Shown: positions 1-7,977 of the stretch, piece after piece
Layout: the number at the start of each line of letters is the position of its first letter
How positions within the stretch are numbered: position 1 is the first letter of the stretch
The notes under the pieces: generated by a model
The model's input: only the letters and a program-made list of their open reading frames with translations
Database searches by the model: none
What the model was told of the DNA's origin: nothing
Source of the DNA: JBBQLG01 sp964251665
GTDB taxonomy: Bacteria; Bacteroidota; Bacteroidia; Cytophagales; Spirosomataceae
Assembly (NCBI GenBank): GCA_964251665.1
Contig: CAXUKO010000003.1
Span: forward strand, 458,809-522,808
Reading direction: 5' to 3'
Length of the DNA: 64,000 bases
Translations under genes and position numbers: made by a program

Positions 1-1
1 T

Positions 2-2197
2 TAATTTCTGACCCACGGCAAGTTTGCTTTCAGCCGTCAGGTCATTAGCGGTCATAATCTCGTCAATGGGAACACCGTAGAGTTTGGAGATGCTGTAGTA
101 GGTCTGTCCGGCCTCAACGCTATGCGTCATCGTACGCCCGGCCGTCGAAGCGGTTGGGCGGGTAACGGGAACGGATGCCGAAACTGTCGGCGCTGGCGCG
201 GGCATAATGGGGCGCTCCGCAACAGGTGCGGTAGCGGCCAGGGGCGTTGTTTTGGGTCGGGGTGCTGGCATCACCGGCCGTGTCGCCACAGTTGGTTCCG
301 GCTTGTCGACGCTGGAGACTTCTTCATACCCCCCCGTTTGCAGGGGCTTTACAGGCCGTGCTCCATCTACCTCTTCGTCAATATTATCAGGGCGGGAAGT
401 TGTAGCCGGGCGGGGTACTGGGTTGGTCCGGGCAGGGGCGGGCTTTTTAACCGGCCGGGAAGCTGTCCCGCTGGTTGCGTAGGAGTCAGAAGGCAGCGTT
501 CCCGTCCGGGTTGGCTCGTCAGACCGAACAATGATGGTGCGTTGGGTACCATTCGCATCGGGAACGGTTGTTGTCGTTACGACCGGCGCGGGTTCCATAG
601 CGGCAGGCTTAGTAGTGGACCGGGTTGGCTGGCTGGACACTGACCAGTCATTTGTGCTACTTGTAGCCGTGGGTCTGGGGGCTGGGTCCAGCTTGGCTGC
701 GCCAGTCTGCGCCTGTTCAGGGCTAACAGTCTGAGCAGGTGGCACCAGCTTCGGCTGGTACAATTTCCGCTCAGACGCGTTTTTCGGAATCGACCCCGTA
801 GCCGTTGGCTGGCTCGCTGGCAGTGGCGCGTCGGCGCGGGCGACCACGGGTTTAGCAGGTGTCCGGTCGATGACGTTCGGTGTAGGCGACTTAATGATTT
901 CTACCGGACGGTTCGAAGGCCGACGTTCGCGCAGCCACATTACCCGGCCCGTCTGGAGCTTTGTTACCCGGTCGAGCCGGTTATAGCGCAGTAATTTTTT
1001 AAGCCGCAGGCCATACCGCTGCGAGATACTCCGTGAGGTTTCGCCTTCCCGTACATTGTGGTAAGGCACGAGCGCTTTTTTGCGCTTCTTGGCTAAGTAA
1101 TACACTTCATTAACGACAATCGGGTCGCGGTCGCTCATGTCGTTATAGCGGAGCAGACTCGAAAAGCTGATCTTCGCTTTCTTGGCCAAAGTACCTGCGT
1201 TATCGCCAATCTGCGCCTGAATGCCGGGTAAGCCATTTATCTCGTACAAAATTGGCTCGTTCCGATTGCTGATACCGGTTGTGACCCGGCGCAACACCGG
1301 AAAGCCAACATCATCCTGCACAAAGTCGGGCGCTTTTTTGGCCGAACCCGAAAGGGCGACCCGCTCCCGCATATCGTTGATGAGATTGGCAGGCACCGGC
1401 AGCACTAAGGTGTATTCTTTATCGGTCGGTACGGCGTCGCCCAGCACCCAGCGGTTATACTTACGCAGTTCAAACTCGTCGATACCCAGTTCGTCGGACA
1501 ACTCGCGAATACTGCGGCCGTTCGCTTTGGGATACTCGATGAGTGCGAAAGTATTGACCGTTTTGTAGGATTGCAGGGCGCTTTCAAGGGCGATTTTATG
1601 GGCAAAAAACCGGAGTACATACCGGTCAGTGCGGCCATCGAGGTTGATTTCGCGGGCATAACTCCAGTCGGCCGGAATCAGTTTGGAAATACCACCCGCG
1701 CCCAGATAGTACGAGAACAGCGACGATACCCAGTTGTTGAATTGGGTATTGTTCTTCTTCAGATATTTGGCGGCTCCGTGGGTGGAGGCTGTAATGCTTT
1801 TACGTTCATCGATTTCTTCATCTACCCGCATGCCCTGATCCTGAGCAGTTTCGCGTTTGAACTGCCAGTAACCAACGGCGGTCGAGGCCGAAACCGCGTC
1901 GGGGGTGAGCGAACTTTCCTGCACAGCCAGGTATTTAAAATCCGTCGGTACATCTTCGTCAATCAGGGCTGCTTCCATAATAGGAAAATACAGCACTGCC
2001 CGGTCGAGTTTTGCTTCCCAGAACTTCCGGTTGGCCAACAGGGCATTCACATCCTGTTGAACAACGCGCCGGGCACTCTCATCGAAATGAACCGAAATAC
2101 CAGCGAAATCGAGTTGTTCGGGTACCGTGGGCGTAGGCTGGGCCGAAACGGTTAGTCCGGTAAACAGGAGCAACAGGGGGAGGAGGAGGTTTTTCAT
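2..2197 (-). CDS. MltD-like lytic transglycosylase with LysM repeats (3' end cut by window edge)
   Basis: Secreted murein lytic transglycosylase of the GH23 family; it should cleave the MurNAc-GlcNAc bond of peptidoglycan. The reading frame starts at ATG 2197 with a signal peptide (residues 1-19, ending VSAQ) and stays open to the left edge, so the C-terminus is missing. The GH23 core shows the catalytic Glu in KYLAVQESS (E94), then SASTAVGYWQF and DERKSITASTHGAAKYL. After about residue 270 come LysM-type segments (REGETSRSISQRYGLR), a long Pro/Thr/Ala-rich linker, and a further LysM near the edge (VEAGQTYYSISKLYGVPIDE ... LAVGQKL). The catalytic core plus LysM architecture matches MltD. The linker is unusually long, about 230 residues. 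The next gene, an O-methyltransferase, lies 13 nt upstream on the same strand, so the two may be co-transcribed. Confidence 0.9.
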   Translation of the reverse strand, partial: MKNLLLPLLLLFTGLTVSAQPTPTVPEQLDFAGISVHFDESARRVVQQDVNALLANRKFWEAKLDRAVLYFPIMEAALIDEDVPTDFKYLAVQESSLTPDAVSASTAVGYWQFKRETAQDQGMRVDEEIDERKSITASTHGAAKYLKKNNTQFNNWVSSLFSYYLGAGGISKLIPADWSYAREINLDGRTDRYVLRFFAHKIALESALQSYKTVNTFALIEYPKANGRSIRELSDELGIDEFELRKYNRWVLGDAVPTDKEYTLVLPVPANLINDMRERVALSGSAKKAPDFVQDDVGFPVLRRVTTGISNRNEPILYEINGLPGIQAQIGDNAGTLAKKAKISFSSLLRYNDMSDRDPIVVNEVYYLAKKRKKALVPYHNVREGETSRSISQRYGLRLKKLLRYNRLDRVTKLQTGRVMWLRERRPSNRPVEIIKSPTPNVIDRTPAKPVVARADAPLPASQPTATGSIPKNASERKLYQPKLVPPAQTVSPEQAQTGAAKLDPAPRPTATSSTNDWSVSSQPTRSTTKPAAMEPAPVVTTTTVPDANGTQRTIIVRSDEPTRTGTLPSDSYATSGTASRPVKKPAPARTNPVPRPATTSRPDNIDEEVDGARPVKPLQTGGYEEVSSVDKPEPTVATRPVMPAPRPKTTPLAATAPVAERPIMPAPAPTVSASVPVTRPTASTAGRTMTHSVEAGQTYYSISKLYGVPIDEIMTANDLTAESKLAVGQKL

Positions 2198-2210
2198 AAA
2201 TACGGGTAGA

Positions 2211-2879
2211 CTATCGTTTGCGCATCACGAGAATGCCGTCGCGGATGGGTAAAAGGATATTTTCGATGCGGGGGTCGGCCTGAATTTTTTCGTTAAAGGC
2301 CAGCACGGCTAGGGTGTCTTTGTCGGATGGTTTCACGGATTGCACGACTTTTCCGCTCCAGAGTACATTATCGGCCAGAATAAAGCCGCCGGGCCGCACC
2401 TTATCGATAACCAGATCAAAATACAGGCCATTGTTGAGTTTGTCGGCGTCGATAAACACCAAATCGAGAATTTCGTCAATGGCCGGGATCAGGTCGGCAG
2501 CGTTGCCAAGCCGGAAATCGATACGGTCACCATAAGGAGACTGCGCCCAGAACTCCCGCGCGAACGATTCGAGTTCTTCATTGTTATCGAGGGTAATCAC
2601 GCGGCCATCATCGGCCAGGCCTTCGGCGAGGCACAGGGCCGAATAGCCGGTATAGGTGCCAATTTCCAGTACGCGCCGGGGGCGGAGCATCCACGAAATC
2701 ATGCTCAAAAACCGCCCCTGACCATGCCCCGACAACATCCGGGAACGCAAAATCCGGAGATGCGTCTGTCGGTTCAGTCGGTACAGCACCTCACTTTCGG
2801 GCGAGGTATGGGCGTCGGCGTAGGCGGCTATGTCGGGCGGTAGGAAGTCCATTTGTGTAAAACTACGGCTTTCTGCCAA
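2211..2879 (-). CDS. SAM-dependent O-methyltransferase (caffeoyl-CoA OMT-like)
   Basis: 222-residue class I methyltransferase of the Methyltransf_3 family (catechol/caffeoyl-CoA O-methyltransferase type). The SAM-binding motif is VLEIGTYTGYSALCLAEGL, followed by the acidic ribose-binding residue in VITLDNNEE. The metal- and catechol-binding region is DLVFIDADKLNNG and GGFILADNVLWSGKV, the typical D...DN arrangement of divalent-cation-dependent members. No signal peptide, so cytoplasmic. Length is normal for the family. The substrate cannot be read from sequence. It is transcribed away from the polynucleotide kinase gene on the other strand and towards the lytic transglycosylase. Confidence 0.9.
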   Translation of the reverse strand: MAESRSFTQMDFLPPDIAAYADAHTSPESEVLYRLNRQTHLRILRSRMLSGHGQGRFLSMISWMLRPRRVLEIGTYTGYSALCLAEGLADDGRVITLDNNEELESFAREFWAQSPYGDRIDFRLGNAADLIPAIDEILDLVFIDADKLNNGLYFDLVIDKVRPGGFILADNVLWSGKVVQSVKPSDKDTLAVLAFNEKIQADPRIENILLPIRDGILVMRKR

Positions 2880-2929
2880 AACGAACGAGCCTGTTTGGTT
2901 GGTATGAACCGAAATTTAGCGGGAGTACG

Positions 2930-2937
2930 TATCTTTG
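2930..2937 (+). promoter_or_regulatory. Bacteroidetes -7 promoter element (TATCTTTG)
   Basis: An exact match to the Bacteroidetes -7 consensus TAnnTTTG, in the divergent spacer and 58 nt before the polynucleotide kinase start. No TTTG element sits at the preferred 19-21 nt upstream distance (one lies about 32 nt upstream), so the -33 part is weak. The inferred transcript would start near 2944 and run into the hairpin at 2952-2980. Confidence 0.5.
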
Positions 2938-2951
2938 TTAACTTAAGCAAC

Positions 2952-2985
2952 AAGCCCGGCCCGTCAGCGATGCCGGGCTTTTTTA
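2952..2985 (+). terminator. Terminator-like hairpin in the 5' leader of the polynucleotide kinase gene
   Basis: Stem AAGCCCGGC (2952-2960) pairs perfectly with GCCGGGCTT (2972-2980) and is followed by a T run to 2984. This is a classical intrinsic terminator on the plus strand, yet it ends only 10 nt before the start codon at 2995. No plus-strand gene precedes it, so it acts either as a leader attenuator or as a barrier to antisense transcription. Confidence 0.6.
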
Positions 2986-2994
2986 TGACTACTC

Positions 2995-3936
2995 ATGCGA
3001 AAAGCCCTGATCCTGACCGGCCTGAGTGGCAGTGGTAAATCGACATTTGCCCGGCAATTCTGCGCCGAAAACCCCAACTATATGCGTATTAACCGCGACG
3101 ACCTCCGGCGGGCCATCGTAGCGGCACCCTTACCGGAATACTGGCAAACGTGGCCTGATTCGGCCAAGAGTCGGGTTGAGAATTTAGTGAATGATAACTA
3201 GAAAGCCCTAATTGTCAACGGCTTGAAGCGGGGCTGGAATGTGCTGATCGATAATACGAACCTCAACCTGAATTACATTAACGAGTTCCGAAAATTACTA
3301 AGCGAACATACCGATGCCATTGAGATTAGTTACCAGCTTATAGATACACCGATAGACGAGTGCATCCGGCGTGATGAACAGCGCGATGACTCGGTTGGAG
3401 AAGCGGTGATCCGTAAGCAGGCTGAACAACTCAGGGCAATGAAGAAAACCTTTCGGTTCCAGCGTGAAAGGCTGACGCGCACTCCGGTTTTCCAGCGTGA
3501 GCAGGACCAATCACTACCGCGCTGTGTGCTGGTCGATATTGATGGAACGGTAGCGCAGATGAATGGCCGGTCGGCGTTTGCATGGCATCGGGTGGGGGAG
3601 GACCTGCCCAAGTGGCCTATTATCCGGCTGGTGCAGTCCCTGAAGGCGTCGGGTTATGCCATTATCTTTTTTTCGGGGCGGGATGCCGTCTGCCGGGAAG
3701 AGACGACTAACTGGCTCGTACAATATTTTGACTGGGAGGCTGCCGATTTCCAGTTGTTCATGCGTCCCGAAAACGACAACCGGAAAGACTCGATTGTGAA
3801 GCAGGAACTGTTTATGCAGCATATCCAGGGCCGCTACTTCGTCGAATTTGTGGTTGACGACCGGCAGCAGGTTGTCGATATGTGGCGTCGTACGCTTGGC
3901 CTGACGTGTTTGCAGGTAGATTACGGGGATTTTTAG
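2995..3936 (+). pseudogene. T4 Pnkp-like polynucleotide 5'-kinase/3'-phosphatase, interrupted by in-frame TAG
   Basis: Homologue of bacteriophage T4 polynucleotide kinase/phosphatase, the end-healing enzyme of RNA repair. The N-terminal kinase has the P-loop LTGLSGSGKST (residues 7-17) and the NRDDLRRAI motif. The C-terminal HAD phosphatase has VDIDGTVAQMNGR, the FSGRD motif and VVDDRQQVVDMWRR, and ends in YGDF like the T4 enzyme. The frame from 2995 to 3936 (313 codons; T4 has 301) is continuous except for a TAG at 3199-3201 (codon 69), inside the kinase domain before VLIDNTNLN. A TTG at 3223 could restart translation, but that would lose the P-loop. The lesion is one substitution away from CAG or TGG. 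It is either a recent pseudogene, a sequencing error or readthrough; the residues on both sides are well conserved. No RNA ligase gene is in the window. Confidence 0.85.
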
Positions 3937-3943
3937 TTTGCTT

Positions 3944-4039
3944 ATAAACACAGAGGAAGAGGAGTAAGGCACGGAGTACACAAAGAAGAGATTTAACCTC
4001 TGTGTACTCCGTGCCTTACTCCTCTTCCTCTGTGTTTAT
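3944..4039. repeat. Perfect 39-bp inverted repeat between convergent genes
   Basis: Arms 3944-3982 and 4001-4039 are perfectly complementary over 39 nt with an 18-nt loop. The arm contains CACAGAGG and CACGGAGT words. It fills the gap between the kinase gene (ends 3936) and the convergent gene ending at 4046. There is no clean T tract, so this is more likely an interspersed palindromic element that may also work as a bidirectional terminator. A diverged hairpin of similar style lies at 16133-16227. Confidence 0.8.
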
Positions 4040-4045
4040 TAATCC

Positions 4046-4867
4046 TTACAGTCTGCTCAGCGGAAAGTTGAAGCCGAAGCCGTAGAGGTATTGCAGTGAG
4101 TAAAAATGGTGCGTAGCCCGGCCAACGTGATCGTGACCTAATTCGCTGCCGGTGTAGAGTACGTAAGCGCCCTGTAGATCCGTTTGCAGGAAGAAGTGCC
4201 GGTAAATATCCAGCCGCAGCCCCGTGCTGACACCACCTACAAAACCCTGCGGATGAAAATGCCCTTTATCAAAGTCACCAAGCACGGTTGAAATGGTGTA
4301 GGAGATCAGCCCACCCGCGCCCACTTTATAAATGGCACTTAATCCAAGGTGTTTGCCGATGCTTAATTTTTGGCGCTTTACCAGATTGATCATCAGGTAG
4401 TTATTGCCATTAGTGTGTTGCAGGTGGACAAAGTTGGGTGTGACCAGTGTGTCCTTGTCGATGTACCGGCCGCGAATGTTGCCCTGCACATGAAACACCC
4501 GGTTATCATCGACTACGTATTTGAGGTGATCCCAACTGAGTTCGATGCCGAGGTCGTGTTTGTCGCCGAAGAAGTAGCCAAGGTGGGCGTTGTACTGCGG
4601 AATGGTCAGGCTGTTGAATTTCCAGAAGTCGGTCAGATCGGGTCGGTCATGCGCAACGGCGTCGATAATCTTGAAGTCGTAATTGTCCGTTGCCGTGTTT
4701 TTAAACCGGATCGTGCTGCGGGTATACCAGTCGCGGTTGTAGCTCCAGGTAAAGTACAGGCTCTTGTGACCGGGGGTTTTTAGCGGGGGAAATTCACTTA
4801 ATTTCTGGGCATGAGCCAGACTCCCCCACCCGCCAAATGCGAGTAGTAACAGGAAATGTCGGTACAT
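4046..4867 (-). CDS. Outer-membrane beta-barrel protein of unknown function
   Basis: 273-residue secreted protein. The signal peptide is residues 1-20, with cleavage after AHA in SLAHAQKL. The mature part alternates hydrophobic and polar residues with many aromatic residues (SLYFTWSYNRDWYTRSTIRF, AHLGYFFGDKHDLGIELSW) and ends in a short strand, FGFNFPLSRL, as expected for a small outer-membrane barrel. His-rich stretches (GHFHPQGF, GHDHVGRATHHFY) are notable but are not a known metal motif. No specific family was recognised. It is separated by a terminator from dtd upstream. Confidence 0.65.
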   Translation of the reverse strand: MYRHFLLLLAFGGWGSLAHAQKLSEFPPLKTPGHKSLYFTWSYNRDWYTRSTIRFKNTATDNYDFKIIDAVAHDRPDLTDFWKFNSLTIPQYNAHLGYFFGDKHDLGIELSWDHLKYVVDDNRVFHVQGNIRGRYIDKDTLVTPNFVHLQHTNGNNYLMINLVKRQKLSIGKHLGLSAIYKVGAGGLISYTISTVLGDFDKGHFHPQGFVGGVSTGLRLDIYRHFFLQTDLQGAYVLYTGSELGHDHVGRATHHFYSLQYLYGFGFNFPLSRL

Positions 4868-4914
4868 ATAATCTGATAGTGATGGTGGTTAATTAACAGG
4901 CCCTAAGACCGATT

Positions 4915-4949
4915 ACAAAAAAACAAAAGCCCCGGATAAGTTCCGGGGC
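4915..4949 (-). terminator. Intrinsic terminator downstream of dtd
   Basis: On the minus strand GCCCCGG pairs with CCGGGGC (4943-4949 with 4929-4935), followed by a T-rich tract read from 4928 down to 4915. It lies 31 nt after the dtd stop codon. Confidence 0.85.
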
Positions 4950-4979
4950 GGCTGGTTAAGGAGATTAAAAATGAGCCGG

Positions 4980-5432
4980 TTAGAGCCTGCTTTTAGAGTC
5001 GATCAGGATGGTTACGGGACCATCGTTTACCAAGGCTACTTTCATATTAGCCCCAAACTCACCGGTTTGTATAGGCTTCTGCAACTCGGCTTCTACTTGC
5101 CGGATCATCGCTTCGTATAGCGGAATAGCCACTTCGGGCCGGGCGGCTTCGATAAAGCTGGGCCGGTTTCCCTTTTTCGTGCTGGCATGAAGCGTAAACT
5201 GACTGATCAGCAGAATATCTCCGTCAACAGCCGTCAGATCAAGATTCATTTTGCCATCGGCATCGCCGAAAATCCGCATACCGACGATTTTCTTACCCAG
5301 CCACTCCACATCGTCGGGGGTGTCGGTGTGGGTAATGCCGAGCAGCACCAGAAAGCCGGTATTAATTTGGCCTTTGATCTGGTTGTCGATGGTGACGGAA
5401 GCTTGGGAAACGCGCTGAATAACGGCAATCAT
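4980..5432 (-). CDS. dtd: D-aminoacyl-tRNA deacylase
   Basis: 150-residue Dtd, which hydrolyses D-aminoacyl-tRNA (and mischarged Gly-tRNA-Ala) to keep D-amino acids out of protein. The full family length is present, starting MIAVIQRVSQASV. The two signature motifs are intact: SQFTL (in ILLISQFTLHASTKKGNRPS) and the Gly-cisPro-type loop, here as NDGPVTI. Cytoplasmic homodimer by family knowledge. It forms a single-gene unit with its own terminator at 4915-4949. Confidence 0.97.
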   Translation of the reverse strand: MIAVIQRVSQASVTIDNQIKGQINTGFLVLLGITHTDTPDDVEWLGKKIVGMRIFGDADGKMNLDLTAVDGDILLISQFTLHASTKKGNRPSFIEAARPEVAIPLYEAMIRQVEAELQKPIQTGEFGANMKVALVNDGPVTILIDSKSRL

Positions 5433-5529
5433 ACAGTGGTACTTTCATGTCGTTAGGTGGCAAAAATAGCTGTTCCGAAGATAGTGAAAACTCAGCTTGA
5501 TCAATCAGAAACTTAGGCATAATACAATG

Positions 5530-6882
5530 TCACAGTTCGGACAGTAAGAATTGGGCGATCAAAAAGTACACACCAATCCCGATCAGGTCATTAGCTGTAG
5601 TAATAAAGGGCCCCGAGGCAACCGCTGGATTAATGCCTATCCGGTTGAGTAGCAAGGGTGTTACCGTACCCATAAATGAAGCCAGCAACACAACGGCTAA
5701 CAGCGATGTAGCAACTACCGGAAATAAACGTGGCTCGCCGATCAGGAAGGTATAAGCACCTGCAATCAGGCCCACAACTAAGCCGTTGATGAGGGCAACC
5801 AACAACGTGCGCAACAACCGCCGACCAAGCGTGACACTCAGGCCCGACGTGTCAGCGAGGCTTTGCAAAATCAGTGACGAAGTCTGAATACCGACGTTCC
5901 CCCCCGTTGAGCCGATGATGGGAATGAAAGCTGCCAGGGCCGCGATTTTGCCCAATTCGGCCTGAAAACCGTTAATGACCGTGGCCGCCAGCAGACTGCC
6001 GCAGGCCCCGGCAATGAGCCAGGGGAGTTGCACTTTAGCCCGCGCCCAGATGGTGTCGTCTTCTTCAACTTCGCCCGACAGACCCGAAATTACCTGAATA
6101 TCTTCTTCGGCCTGTTCGGTGATAACGTCGACGACGTCATCAATGGTGATACGGCCCAGCAAGCGTTTTTGTATGTTAACAACGGGGATAGCTTCCAGGT
6201 CATACCGCTGCATGATCTCAGCCACTTCATCGACGGGCCGGTACGTTTCGACCGAAACGATGTTCTCGTCGTAGATGTCGGCAATTTTGGCCGTCTTCCG
6301 TGCCAGAACAATTTTCTTCAGCGAAACCAGCCCCAGCAACCGACCGAGGTCATCGACCACGTAAATGGCATAGACATTTTCGATGTATTCGGCCTGCTGT
6401 CGGATCTCCTCGATGCACTGATTGACCGTCAGATTGACGTTGATTTTGATCAACTCCTTCTGCATCAGACCACCGGCAACATCTTCGTCGTAGTGGAGCA
6501 GATCCAGAATGAACCGCGCCTGTTCGCGGTCTTCGAGCAGACCAATCACTTCTTCGCGTACCTGAATCGGTTGCTCGTTCAAGATGTCAACGGCATCGTC
6601 AGAGTCCATCTCGTCGATGTACGTGGCGAGGTCGGCGGAGGTAAAATCCTGCAAAAAGGCTTTCCGATCATTCTGATCGATGTTGGCAATAATTTCCGCC
6701 CCCACCTTTTTATCAAGCAGGTTCAGCAGATAACGGGCCGGTTCCGGTTTCATCTCGTAGAGAATGCCCGAAATATCGGCCGGATACAACTCCTCCATCT
6801 CTGCCCTGAGTAGGGTATCGTTACCGTCGTCTATGGCCGTTTGCAGGCGGTCGAGGTAGTCCTGGGTGAGTTCGAAGGTCAT
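5530..6882 (-). CDS. mgtE: Magnesium transporter MgtE
   Basis: 450-residue Mg2+ channel of the MgtE/SLC41 family. The cytoplasmic N domain (residues about 1-125) is followed by a CBS pair (about 130-255, with VYAIYVVDDLGRLLGLVSL and VVNIQKRLLGRITIDDVVD), the plug helix, and five membrane helices (about 275-450). Conserved pore motifs are present: STGGNVGIQTSSLI and the late-helix Asp in TTANDLIGIGVYF. In this family, Mg2+ bound by the N and CBS domains closes the pore. The next gene upstream on the same strand is rsmA, 53 nt away. Confidence 0.97.
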   Translation of the reverse strand: MTFELTQDYLDRLQTAIDDGNDTLLRAEMEELYPADISGILYEMKPEPARYLLNLLDKKVGAEIIANIDQNDRKAFLQDFTSADLATYIDEMDSDDAVDILNEQPIQVREEVIGLLEDREQARFILDLLHYDEDVAGGLMQKELIKINVNLTVNQCIEEIRQQAEYIENVYAIYVVDDLGRLLGLVSLKKIVLARKTAKIADIYDENIVSVETYRPVDEVAEIMQRYDLEAIPVVNIQKRLLGRITIDDVVDVITEQAEEDIQVISGLSGEVEEDDTIWARAKVQLPWLIAGACGSLLAATVINGFQAELGKIAALAAFIPIIGSTGGNVGIQTSSLILQSLADTSGLSVTLGRRLLRTLLVALINGLVVGLIAGAYTFLIGEPRLFPVVATSLLAVVLLASFMGTVTPLLLNRIGINPAVASGPFITTANDLIGIGVYFLIAQFLLSEL

Positions 6883-6935
6883 GGTTCAGTGAGTAGTGTA
6901 TAGTGGTTAGCGATCAGTAACAGCCTTACTAACTG

Positions 6936-7850
6936 CTACTCACTAACCACAGCCCACAGATTCGTCAATTCCACAAACTGTGCCACACTAAGTTGTTCGG
7001 CGCGTTTGTCCATGAACGGGTGCGATAGGGCGGCTTCAGGTGGGTTAAGGGGTTTCAGGGCATTGCGGAGCGTTTTCCGGCGTTGATTGAAGCCATGCTT
7101 TACAACCTGAACAAACTTGCGCTCATCACAATCGAGTTGCTGTACCGCGTTGCGTTTTAAGCTGATCACCCCCGAAAACACGTTGGGCGGAGGAATAAAC
7201 ACGTCTGGATCAACGGTGAACTCGTATTTTATATCGTACCAGGCCTGGAGCAGTACACTTAGAATACCGTAATCTTTATTGCCCGGTGGCGAGGCAATTC
7301 GCTGGGCTACCTCGCGCTGTAGCATACAGACCACTTCCGGCACCCGGTCGCGCATGTCCAGCACCTTGAAAAGAATCTGGCTTGAAATATTATAGGGGAA
7401 GTTGCCAATGACCGCAAACGGCCCGCCTTCGAATAAGTCCGTCAGGTTCATTTGCAGGAAATCACCATCGATGATGCGACCGCGCAGGGCCGAGAAGTGT
7501 TCGTTCAGGTAGGCAACAGACTCGCGATCAATTTCGATTACGTGGGTTTCAAACTGAGTTTTTGGCAACAGAAACTGGGTTAATACGCCCATACCCGGTC
7601 CAATTTCGAGCACGCGGCTATACCCGCCATGTCCCGTCAGGCCATCGGCAATGCGCTCGGCAATGCTCAGGTCTTTCAGAAAATGCTGACCCAAGTGTTT
7701 CTTGGCACGAACGGTGTCCGGGTAATCTCCCGTCGTGGACGGTTTGACTGATTTGCCCCTGCCCGAATCTCTTTTATCCGGCCGGTTTTTGGCTGAATTT
7801 CCCTTTGCTGGACGGTTTCGGTCTGGAGTACGGCTCACGAGTGCGATCAT
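6936..7850 (-). CDS. rsmA: 16S rRNA dimethyladenosine transferase RsmA/KsgA
   Basis: 304-residue KsgA-type enzyme that dimethylates A1518 and A1519 of 16S rRNA during late 30S assembly. Motif I is VLEIGPGMGVLTQFL; the catalytic motif IV is IGNFPYNISSQI (the N-[LF]-P-Y form). The C-terminal small domain contains FNQRRKTLRNALK. The N-terminus carries a basic, low-complexity extension of about 45 residues (rich in R, K, S, D) before KKHLGQHFLKD, where the typical family begins. The annotated start at 7850 therefore assumes that the extension is translated; no ATG lies between it and the core. Confidence 0.95.
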   Translation of the reverse strand: MIALVSRTPDRNRPAKGNSAKNRPDKRDSGRGKSVKPSTTGDYPDTVRAKKHLGQHFLKDLSIAERIADGLTGHGGYSRVLEIGPGMGVLTQFLLPKTQFETHVIEIDRESVAYLNEHFSALRGRIIDGDFLQMNLTDLFEGGPFAVIGNFPYNISSQILFKVLDMRDRVPEVVCMLQREVAQRIASPPGNKDYGILSVLLQAWYDIKYEFTVDPDVFIPPPNVFSGVISLKRNAVQQLDCDERKFVQVVKHGFNQRRKTLRNALKPLNPPEAALSHPFMDKRAEQLSVAQFVELTNLWAVVSE

Positions 7851-7977
7851 TTATGAAATTCGCCACAAAGGTACGGAGACGCCGTTGATAACGGGTCAGT
7901 CCCGATGGAACAAAAAGGGTGGCGCAGGTAAACCGCTTTGTGTACTTTTAGCCGTTCAAACCGACATCTTTTTTTCA

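Noticed and set aside
1..3. TTA at the very left edge read as a stop codon of the LysM protein
   Set aside because: The gene frame places codon boundaries at positions 2-4, 5-7 and so on; position 2-4 reads Leu, so the protein continues past the window edge.
122..2155. Several plus-strand open frames across 122-2155
   Set aside because: They are antisense to the lytic transglycosylase/LysM gene, whose minus-strand frame has clear GH23 and LysM motifs; the plus-strand translations are low-complexity and lack family features.
2995..3936. Amber codons as evidence of TAG reassignment in this organism
   Set aside because: TAG is used as the terminal stop of the same Pnkp-like gene and of the PLD-helicase gene, and no pyrrolysine-type machinery is in the window; reassignment is not supported.
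7735..7977. N-terminal extension of the 7978-8574 membrane protein into rsmA
   Set aside because: It would be antisense to the rsmA N-terminus and has no domain; the ATG at 7978 begins the cold-shock-like domain.
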